From DASUVM01 sp036378955 (GTDB taxonomy: Bacteria; Patescibacteriota; Saccharimonadia; Saccharimonadales; Saccharimonadaceae): a stretch of DNA of 64,000 bases. Where the stretch lies: NCBI GenBank assembly GCA_036378955.1, contig DASUVM010000005.1, positions 60,576 through 124,575 of the forward strand, read 5' to 3'. Below the pieces are notes generated by a model, which had not been told where the DNA came from, did not search any database, and saw nothing but the letters and a program-made list of their open reading frames with translations. Shown here one piece after another: positions 58,319 through 64,000 of this stretch. Every line of letters starts with the position of its first letter. Position 1 is the stretch's first letter. Position numbers and translations under genes: made by a program.

Positions 58319-58960
58319 TTATACAGCAAGCTCCGGGGTACCAGGTTGATTATCTGATGGCAACTCTGTTGGTATATTTTTGCGAGAAATATGTAAAAGC
58401 TCGATAACCTTTTGTTTGAAATAGCCGTTATTAACGCGCCGGCCACGCCAATCGTTTAAGCGTGCTTCAATATCAGAGATAACACCAATGGCGGGGAGCG
58501 TTTCATGTATACCAATACTTCGTAGATCTTCAGCGGCTTCGAGAGCCAGTTTGTTCGCCTCTGTAAACTCAGGAACAAGGTTTGCGCCATCTGGAGCCAC
58601 CAAACCCCTTGCAACATGAACAAGCCCCTTCAGGCTAATGGCCTCGGCCGCTCGTAGAATGTCTGGCAGCTCTTTGCTATAAGCGATTCCGCGCTCTGAG
58701 GCACGCATTGCTGCGGCCAGCTCAGGCTGTGGATTCTCTTCTGATTGGATTGCCGAGAGCAGGTGAAAGTGGGCGGCATCGACAGAGAGCGTGCCTAGGG
58801 CAAGGTTTAATCGTGCCGGTTCAAGATGATCAAGAAAATCGCCTCTTTCTCGTTGCCATTGGTTGTCAACGCGCGCCAAAGCTTCAAAAGAATTACCGCC
58901 GAGCATTGCATCATAGGCTTCAATGCGGCTGGCGTGGAACTCTGGCGGTAACTGGGACAT
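58319..58960 (-). CDS. Hypothetical helical protein downstream of valS
   Basis: A 213-residue soluble protein, almost all helical, with a TPR-like rhythm (SIVDAAHFHLLSAIQ-type segments, here VDAAHFHLLSAIQSEENPQP, and ASERGIAYSKELPDILRAAE). No family is recognised. It starts five bases after the valS stop and is thus likely co-transcribed and subject to the same upstream control. No obvious link to tRNA charging can be read from it. Confidence 0.6.
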   Translation of the reverse strand: MSQLPPEFHASRIEAYDAMLGGNSFEALARVDNQWQRERGDFLDHLEPARLNLALGTLSVDAAHFHLLSAIQSEENPQPELAAAMRASERGIAYSKELPDILRAAEAISLKGLVHVARGLVAPDGANLVPEFTEANKLALEAAEDLRSIGIHETLPAIGVISDIEARLNDWRGRRVNNGYFKQKVIELLHISRKNIPTELPSDNQPGTPELAV

Positions 58961-58965
58961 TTCTT

Positions 58966-61530
58966 CTATTTTAGAACATTCAGCTCATTTTGCAAGCGGT
59001 TTTCAAGCTGGCGTTGTGCCTCGAGTGCTTCGCGACTTTCGTGCACAATATGCTCAGGTGCTTGCTCGACGTAGCGTGGGTTATCGAGCCGGCGCGTAAG
59101 GGTTTGAATATGCTCACGAACTTCTGCCAAGCGTGTTTCAAGCCTTGACTGATGCTCGTAAAGCGTATCTTCATCGATTTCAAGCCAGGCCTCACGGTGA
59201 GGGACGGCTAACCGCAGACCCTTTGGCTGCACCGTTTCACTAACGCCTTTGAGCCGCGCCAACCAGGCGATCAGTGTTTGATTATCGGCAATCAGGCTGT
59301 CGTGCTCGAATAATAAGTTTAACTTCCCCTTTTCAAGCTCGCTTGAAACATAGCGGATTTCTGTAATTAGAGCTTGCAATTGCTCAAACTCAGCGGCGGC
59401 GATCTCATTATATTCGGCAGGTTCTGGCCACGCGGCTTGTATAAGCAGATTTTTTTGCCAGCCCAGTGTTTGCCAGATTGTTTCAGAGACAAAAGGTGCG
59501 AATGGGTGGGCAAGCTTCAGGCTTGTTTCAAGCACCCAGGCGAGCATATCAACGTTATCTTGCTGCTTGCTGGCCTCAATGTACCAATCGGCAACATCAT
59601 CCCAGATAGTATGATAGGCCAGCTCGGCCGCTTCAGCAAAGCGATGTGATTCTAACAACGATGCTATCTCGCTTACAGCGTTGCTTAACTGGCGAACAAC
59701 CCAGTGGTCCGCCAGGCTTTGGGCAATTGGTGCACCATTCTCTAATGGTTTATATGGTTCCCCTACCCTACCTTCAACATAATTTGCAATGTTCCAAAGT
59801 TTATTGCAAAAGTTGCGGCCAGCAACCACCTTGCTAGTGCTAAAAGCTTGGTTTTGGCCAGCCGAACGCGAGGCAATAAGGCCAAGGCGCAGCGCATCTG
59901 AGCCAAATTCTTGAATTGCCTCTTGCGGGTTTATGACATTACCTTTGCTCTTGCTCATCTTTTGGCCTTTTTCATCAAGCACCATGCCGTGCATGTACAC
60001 CTGCTTAAACGGCACCTCACCTGTTTTATAAAGGCCAAACAAAAGCATACGCGTAACCCAAGCACGCAAGAGGTCAGACCCGGTTTCCATCATAGTGGTC
60101 GGGTAAAAGGCCTTCAGAGCGCCCTCATGGGCATGTTCAGTGACGATATATGGCCACTGGCCCGAGCTGAACCATGTGTCAAAGGTGTCTTCTTCGCGCC
60201 GGTAGGTTTTGCCATTTACCTCTATTGTTTTTTGATCAACTCGGGTGTCGTAGATCCAGTCGTTCTCGTCTTCGGTATTTTGAAACGCAGGAATCGGAAT
60301 GCCCCACACCGGCTGGCGGCTAATGTTCCAATCTCTCAGTTGTTCCACATACTGCAGTAACTCTTTTGCTTTCGTCGCCGGATAGAAGGTGATCTTCTTT
60401 TGCTTCAATGCCTCAATAACCTTCTTGGCGAGGGGTTTCACGCGAACGAACCACTGCTCCATTAATAGTGGTTCTATAACGGTGCCGCACTTGTAGCAAA
60501 CGCTCACCGCATGGGTGTAGTCATCTTCACCTCTGAGGGCGTCAGCTGCGATCAATGCGGCCACAACGCGCTCGCGTGCGTCAGCAACGCTCAAATCTCG
60601 GAACTGGGCTGGCGCGTGTTCGTTCATTGTGCCGTTCATGCTAATAACAGATATACGCTCTAGGTTGTGCCGCTCACCGATTTCGAAATCGGTCGGGTCG
60701 TGGGCTGGTGTCACCTTCACTGCCCCACTGCCAAACTCTTTATCGATCGCCTCGTCGGCAATAATCGGCACTTCTCTGTTCACAATTGGCACATAGACTT
60801 TTTTGCCAATTACCTCTTTGTAGCGTTCGTCGTCAGGGTGAACGGCAATGGCGGTATCGCCGAGGAGTGTTTCTGGGCGTGTGGTAGCGACAATAATTTC
60901 GCCTGAACCGTCGGTGAGTTCGTAGCCAATGCGCCACAGCTTCCCTTTTTCGTTTTTATGCTCAACCTCAATATCGGCAAATGATGTCTGATGCTTGGTG
61001 CAGTAGTTAACAATTCGCTCACCCCGGTAGATAAGATCATCATCCCACATTTTTTTAAAGGTTTCGTAAGCGGTTTTAATGACCGGTGCGTCAAGCGTGA
61101 AAACAAGGTGTTCCCAGCTACAACTGGCGCCAAGTTGGCGCACCTGCAGCTCCATGTTACCTCTGTTTTTTTCGACAAAATCCCATACCTGGCTATAAAG
61201 TTCTTCACGCGAGAAATCGAAGCGACTCTTTCCTTCTCTTTCTAGTAGTTTTTCATAAACAACCCATGTTTCAAGGCCGGCGTGATCGGCACCTGGAATA
61301 TACACCGTTGCATCACCCTTCATGCGGTGGTAACGGGTTAAAATATCTTCTAAGCCAATAGTTAGGGCATGGCCAATGTGTAAATTGCCGTTGGCATTTG
61401 GTGGCGGCATAACAATGCTATAGTGCTCGCCGGTGCGTGATTCACTAGGGCGGAATGCTCCAGATGATTCCCAGAGGGCATAGATTTCTTCTTCGTATTG
61501 CTGTGGTTCGTATGTTTTGGCTAGTTTCAT
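58966..61530 (-). CDS. valS: Valyl-tRNA synthetase
   Basis: Class Ia synthetase charging tRNA-Val, 854 residues, full length. HIGH signature NANGNLHIGHAL is at ~45-56; the editing domain has TTRPETLLGDTA and VTPAHDPTDFEIG; KMSKSKGN is at ~525. The C-terminal tRNA-binding coiled coil (LETRLAEVREHIQTLTRRLD) is present. The start ATG follows a T-rich run and a hairpin with no ribosome site between, consistent with the attenuation control described for its leader. The next gene is probably in the same transcript. Confidence 0.97.
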   Translation of the reverse strand: MKLAKTYEPQQYEEEIYALWESSGAFRPSESRTGEHYSIVMPPPNANGNLHIGHALTIGLEDILTRYHRMKGDATVYIPGADHAGLETWVVYEKLLEREGKSRFDFSREELYSQVWDFVEKNRGNMELQVRQLGASCSWEHLVFTLDAPVIKTAYETFKKMWDDDLIYRGERIVNYCTKHQTSFADIEVEHKNEKGKLWRIGYELTDGSGEIIVATTRPETLLGDTAIAVHPDDERYKEVIGKKVYVPIVNREVPIIADEAIDKEFGSGAVKVTPAHDPTDFEIGERHNLERISVISMNGTMNEHAPAQFRDLSVADARERVVAALIAADALRGEDDYTHAVSVCYKCGTVIEPLLMEQWFVRVKPLAKKVIEALKQKKITFYPATKAKELLQYVEQLRDWNISRQPVWGIPIPAFQNTEDENDWIYDTRVDQKTIEVNGKTYRREEDTFDTWFSSGQWPYIVTEHAHEGALKAFYPTTMMETGSDLLRAWVTRMLLFGLYKTGEVPFKQVYMHGMVLDEKGQKMSKSKGNVINPQEAIQEFGSDALRLGLIASRSAGQNQAFSTSKVVAGRNFCNKLWNIANYVEGRVGEPYKPLENGAPIAQSLADHWVVRQLSNAVSEIASLLESHRFAEAAELAYHTIWDDVADWYIEASKQQDNVDMLAWVLETSLKLAHPFAPFVSETIWQTLGWQKNLLIQAAWPEPAEYNEIAAAEFEQLQALITEIRYVSSELEKGKLNLLFEHDSLIADNQTLIAWLARLKGVSETVQPKGLRLAVPHREAWLEIDEDTLYEHQSRLETRLAEVREHIQTLTRRLDNPRYVEQAPEHIVHESREALEAQRQLENRLQNELNVLK

Positions 61531-61532
61531 AT

Positions 61533-61560
61533 AAAAATGACTCGTTTAAGCGAGCGTCAT
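61533..61560 (-). terminator. Attenuator hairpin directly before valS
   Basis: Minus strand: ATGAC-gc-TCG, loop CTTAAA, CGAGTCAT, then TTTTTAT running up to the valS ATG (stem 61537-61560, two-base bulge). A terminator in this position can only act on the valS leader RNA. Confidence 0.65.
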
Positions 61561-61662
61561 AAGGGTTCAACTGTATTCTTCACGCGTTATTTCACGTAAA
61601 ATTAATAATTCGATAATTTTTTTCGCAAGAAAAACAAACCAGAAGGCTTGCCCACCGCTAGT

Positions 61663-61701
61663 CTACAACCTCACAACCACTCTCAGGCCTGGTGTCGCCA
61701 A
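61663..61701 (-). CDS. Putative valS leader peptide with three tandem valine codons
   Basis: A 12-codon frame in the valS leader: TTG start at 61701, stop TAG at 61663-61665, peptide (M)ATPGLRVVVRL. The codons GTG-GTT-GTG give three valines in a row near the end. AGAGG lies ~11 bases before the TTG, a weak ribosome site. The RNA start predicted from the promoter (about 61711) lies just upstream. In a classical attenuator, ribosome stalling at valine codons when charged tRNA-Val is low would prevent the terminator before valS from forming. Confidence 0.5.
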   Translation of the reverse strand: MATPGLRVVVRL

Positions 61702-61717
61702 GGCGTGTGATACCTCT

Positions 61718-61747
61718 AGTATACACAACTTGGCATAGCTTTGCCAA
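61718..61747 (-). promoter_or_regulatory. valS leader promoter
   Basis: Minus strand TTGGCA (61747-61742), 18-base spacer, TATACT (61723-61718), five of six matches each. RNA start about 61711, giving a ~181-base leader to valS. Confidence 0.75.
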
Positions 61748-61758
61748 TGGGGTAGGGT
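61730..61758 (+). promoter_or_regulatory. Possible plus-strand promoter sharing an inverted repeat
   Basis: TTGGCA (61730-61735), 17-base spacer, TAGGGT (61753-61758). TTGGCA-N6-TGCCAA (61730-61747) is a perfect inverted repeat whose two arms are the plus and minus -35 boxes. Confidence 0.4.
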
Positions 61759-61818
61759 AGAGGTGCGTTCTAATTGTGAACGGCTTATCGTCAGACAGCG
61801 CTTAAGGTGGTGTGTGGT

Positions 61819-62136
61819 ATGCCTCCATGCTTTGACGGCGTATTTTCGTGGCAAGGAATTGTTGCGCCGTTTTTGTGGGTACTCGGAAATGCACTTGTTG
61901 CTTGTTCATATGCATATAACAGTGCAGAGCGAGAGTGTAAAGATGCTCGGCAAAAAGCGAAATACCTGCGTTGGTCCCTTCTGCTGAACATGGAGGGATG
62001 GGCACTGATTAGCATTGGGATATTCGTTTGGTTTATGGGTAATCTAGGTATCTACATCGGAACTGCACTCCTTATCTTTAATGCAATCGTTCCAACAGTG
62101 GTGACGCAGCTTCGAAAGACTCAAAACACTTCTTAG
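61819..62136 (+). CDS. Small multi-helix membrane protein (GC-rich cassette)
   Basis: A 105-residue protein with three membrane helices: FSWQGIVAPFLWVLGNALVA, WSLLLNMEGWALISIGIFVW and NLGIYIGTALLIFNAIVP. A basic loop (SAERECKDARQKAKYLRW) lies between the first two. ATG 61819 is chosen because AAGGTGG stands eight bases upstream, favouring it over GTG 61807. No family is recognised. It forms an operon with the next small membrane gene and is more GC-rich than valS. Confidence 0.6.
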   Translation: MPPCFDGVFSWQGIVAPFLWVLGNALVACSYAYNSAERECKDARQKAKYLRWSLLLNMEGWALISIGIFVWFMGNLGIYIGTALLIFNAIVPTVVTQLRKTQNTS

Positions 62137-62162
62137 CACGATGATGTTAAGAAAGGTTGAAT

Positions 62163-62456
62163 GTGAAGATCACGGCAGCTTTTTTTGTGGTAATGGTGAC
62201 GCTAGTGATCGTGGCTAATCTAGTGTTGCTAGGGGCGGCGTTAACGGCTCGTCGATTGAGTGCTCGGGCCGCAGACGCAGAGCTCAAACACAAGCGCCTA
62301 CGTGATTACTACTTCATTGTTGCCGTACTTGGTATCGCCGATTTCACCATCCTTCTCTATCTGCTCTTTGGAAAGTGGGGGCTATTTGGCCTGAGTGCAA
62401 TATTGCCGGCCATCGTCTTTATGCGATCGCTGATGCGAAGGAACGAAGAAGTGTAA
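62163..62456 (+). CDS. Small multi-helix membrane protein (GC-rich cassette)
   Basis: A 97-residue protein with three membrane helices (AAFFVVMVTLVIVANLVLLG, YFIVAVLGIADFTILLYLLF, LFGLSAILPAIVFMRSL) and basic loops (LTARRLSARAADAELKHKRL, MRRNEEV). GTG 62163 is chosen: GAAAGG lies six bases upstream and a TTG at 62157 lacks spacing. Same layout as its partner at 61819, suggesting a two-subunit membrane complex. Function unknown. Confidence 0.55.
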   Translation: MKITAAFFVVMVTLVIVANLVLLGAALTARRLSARAADAELKHKRLRDYYFIVAVLGIADFTILLYLLFGKWGLFGLSAILPAIVFMRSLMRRNEEV

Positions 62457-62476
62457 CTGTCTGTGAGGGCGCACAC

Positions 62477-62505
62477 AGCCCAGGGGAGTCAACTCCCTGG
62501 GCTTA
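62477..62505 (+). terminator. Terminator of the small membrane gene pair
   Basis: AGCCCAGGGGAGT (62477-62489) pairs with ACTCCCTGGGCT (62492-62503), one bulged G. Its AGCCCAGG/CCTGGGCT arms match those of the terminator at 7651. Confidence 0.85.
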
Positions 62506-62524
62506 AGACTTTGTAAAGTTATCT

Positions 62525-62567
62525 GAAAAACGAAAGACCCCCGCACCGCAGCGCGAGGATCTTTCGT
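62525..62567 (-). terminator. Terminator of the gene at 62577
   Basis: ACGAAAGA (62530-62537) pairs with TCTTTCGT (62560-62567); on the minus strand it is followed by TTTTT. Confidence 0.85.
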
Positions 62568-62576
62568 GAGATCGAC

Positions 62577-62987
62577 TCATTCACTGCGGTCGGGGGCGGG
62601 TACCGACTGGTAGAAACCGAGGGAGCACAGCAGGTTCTGTCTGGCCTCCGCCGGTGTCATGCCGATGATCTCCTGCCACTTCGGGTAGGTCTCCAGCAAG
62701 TAGCGGAAGTGCTCGCCTGCTTGGTAACCAGTGGGCTTCTGTAGAAAGAGCATGACGCTGTTCATGAGCGTCTTCAAATCCTCTGTGTTGACGGTGGGCT
62801 GCTGCTCGCCTCTTAGGAAGATTTGGTACAGCATGGCCAAGTGCAGGCACAGGCCCACGAGGTAGTGCTGGGTTTCTTTGGTGGCGTGGTTCTGCTCTAT
62901 GAAAGACCAGGTGAGCGCCACCTGATGCCCCAGCATTGCATCCAGGGTGGTGGCGGGCACGACGAACTCTGTGTTACCTTCGGACAT
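62577..62987 (-). CDS. Hypothetical protein (GC-rich cassette)
   Basis: A 136-residue soluble helical protein (ATTLDAMLGHQVALTWSFIE, YLVGLCLHLAMLYQIFLRG, LKTLMNSVMLFLQKPTGYQA, EARQNLLCSLGFYQSVPAPD). No family is recognised. ATG 62987 has GGAGG six bases upstream, and a consensus-like promoter (63044-63072) gives a ~50-base leader. GC-rich codon use, a classical ribosome site and a GC-rich terminator mark it as a cassette gene. The IS982 element starts 12 bases beyond its promoter. Confidence 0.6.
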   Translation of the reverse strand: MSEGNTEFVVPATTLDAMLGHQVALTWSFIEQNHATKETQHYLVGLCLHLAMLYQIFLRGEQQPTVNTEDLKTLMNSVMLFLQKPTGYQAGEHFRYLLETYPKWQEIIGMTPAEARQNLLCSLGFYQSVPAPDRSE

Positions 62988-63043
62988 ATTGGCCTCCAGG
63001 CCACTCTTTTGCCAAAACCGGGTGTTTCGACAAACCTAAACAT

Positions 63044-63072
63044 ATACTACAACACTTTTACCTTTCTGTCAA
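63044..63072 (-). promoter_or_regulatory. Promoter of the gene at 62577
   Basis: Minus strand TTGACA (63072-63067), 17-base spacer, TAGTAT (63049-63044). A second TTGACA on the plus strand (63079-63084) makes the inverted repeat TGTCAA-N6-TTGACA. Confidence 0.75.
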
Positions 63073-63083
63073 CTTACATTGAC

Positions 63084-64000
63084 ACCCCAACCCAAAAACC
63101 TCCCAAAAAACACGCATCCCCGTTACGCTAGTAAGTGCTAAAGCTTAACTAGGAGTAACAAGATATGCGTGCACTACCATTACATCACATCGTAGATATA
63201 TTTGTTTGGGTTTGTGAGCTTGTGCCAGACGAGGCGAAGCCTCGTGGTGGCAGACCGAACAAACTTCGCGACAGTGAACTACTGACACTCATTGCCTGGA
63301 ATGCAGTGACAGAAATGTATTCGCCAACGCTCATCCATTTGTATCGCTGGATTCGCGACTTCCATCTCGGCTACGGTAAAACGGTACTTCAGCTTCCGGG
63401 CTACAACGGCTTTCTTATCCAGATGCAGCGGCTCAAGCCTAAACTCCAACAACTCCTTACAGCGACACTACAAAACGCAGCCAGACTGCGTTTTGTAGAC
63501 TCAACAATGCTGCCCGTTTGTCGGCTCATTCGAGCCGACCACCACAAGGTAGCTAAAGGCGTGGCCCAGTTTGGCAAGAACTGGCAGGGCTGGCATTACG
63601 GCTTTAAATTGCACATTACATGCAACGCAAAGCGTCAGCTTTGCGCCATTGTCTTCACTGGCGCCAATGAAGCCGACGTCCTCCAGCTCAAACATCTCGT
63701 CAACGCCGCCACCAACGTCGTGGTTGGTGATGCTGGCTATACCGCCCGTGTGACGAGGCGCCACATCTGGCGAGACTACCGCTGCGCGGTCATCTCGCCA
63801 CCACGGCCAAAACAGACATGGACAATGGCGGACTGGCAGCGCCACTTGCTCAAACGACGGCCAAAGATTGAGGCTGTCTTTGACATCCTCAAGCAACACA
63901 TGCATCTTACGAGCTCGTTTCCTCGCTCGGTGAACGGCTACGCCGTTCACTACCTACGAATCCTGCTTGGCTACCAGGTGAGGGGTTTTTGGGTTTAGGT
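63084..64000 (+). mobile_element. IS982-family insertion sequence
   Basis: A 917-base element with imperfect terminal inverted repeats: left ACCCCAACCCAAAAACCTC (63084-63102), right (reverse complement of 63982-64000) ACCTAAACCCAAAAACCCC; 16 of 19 match. The ACC tips are typical of the IS982 family. One transposase gene fills it, ending inside the right repeat. The right end coincides with the window's last base, so the target duplication cannot be checked. Confidence 0.85.
63165..63998 (+). CDS. IS982-family DDE transposase
   Basis: A 277-residue RNase H-fold transposase. DDE residues: D112 in FVDSTMLPV, D189 in VVVGDAGYT and E236 in RPKIEAVFD. The family segment GWHYGFKLHI and the N-terminal LRDSELLTLIAWNAVTE are also present. 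AGGAG lies about eight bases before the ATG at 63165. The stop TAG is in the right inverted repeat. The gene is intact and all catalytic residues are present, so the element may be active. Confidence 0.92.
   Translation: MRALPLHHIVDIFVWVCELVPDEAKPRGGRPNKLRDSELLTLIAWNAVTEMYSPTLIHLYRWIRDFHLGYGKTVLQLPGYNGFLIQMQRLKPKLQQLLTATLQNAARLRFVDSTMLPVCRLIRADHHKVAKGVAQFGKNWQGWHYGFKLHITCNAKRQLCAIVFTGANEADVLQLKHLVNAATNVVVGDAGYTARVTRRHIWRDYRCAVISPPRPKQTWTMADWQRHLLKRRPKIEAVFDILKQHMHLTSSFPRSVNGYAVHYLRILLGYQVRGFWV

Noticed and set aside
61531..61711. T-box riboswitch in the valS leader
   Set aside because: No T-box consensus (TGGNACCGCG type) or specifier stem was found; the valine-codon peptide explains the leader better.
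1..64000. CRISPR array
   Set aside because: No regularly spaced repeats were seen; the only exact long repeat is the pilin 68-bp pair.

Overview
The window reads as a piece of a Patescibacteria (CPR) chromosome, most likely Candidatus Saccharibacteria (TM7) or a close relative. This is inferred from gene content, not from a marker phylogeny. The pointers are a type IV secretion block with PrgI-like, VirB4-like and six small two-helix pilin genes, a fused RmlC-RmlD protein, ComF, an isolated HIT/RlmH pair, the standard genetic code (TGA is used as stop) and mid-range base composition. No rRNA and no CRISPR array are present.

Layout. Bases 1-7631: priming sugar transferase, glycosyltransferases, a complete dTDP-rhamnose set (rmlB, fused rmlC-rmlD, rmlA) and two nucleotide-sugar type transferases. 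Bases 7651-9537: a GC-rich, divergent two-gene cassette closed by hairpin terminators at both ends. Bases 9548-26724: a flippase/kinase fusion, HAD phosphatase, GtrA, two GT-C-like membrane proteins, a secreted lysozyme-like repeat protein, more glycosyltransferases, a methyltransferase and a Wzm/Wzt-type ABC exporter. Together these genes make and export a rhamnose-containing surface polysaccharide. Bases 26754-32762: the conserved replication-origin neighbourhood, khpB(jag)-yidC-rnpA-rpmH on the minus strand facing dnaA-dnaN-recF on the plus strand, with DnaA boxes between rpmH and dnaA. Bases 32759-48013: a type IV secretion/pilus block. The minus-strand part carries two cell-wall hydrolases, a VirB4 ATPase, a TraC-like protein, PrgI, a VirB6-like channel and accessory proteins; the plus-strand part carries six pilin-like genes. 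Bases 48031-58960: Hsp20, ComF, four standard tRNAs plus one aberrant tRNA-like element, a tiny Gly-rich peptide gene, an unusual sigma-70 factor, a membrane spermidine-synthase-like protein, HIT and RlmH. Bases 58966-63072: valS with a likely valine-codon attenuator leader, then further small GC-rich cassette genes. Bases 63084-64000: one IS982-family insertion sequence whose right end is the last base of the window.

Two styles of gene expression coexist. Many resident genes have a TATAAT-like box exactly 6 bases before the ATG, which implies leaderless mRNAs. The GC-rich cassette genes instead have classical -35/-10 promoters, Shine-Dalgarno sites and GC-rich terminator hairpins, as expected for recently acquired DNA.

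Coordinates and motifs were read by eye. Family assignments come from recognised motifs and no database search was run.
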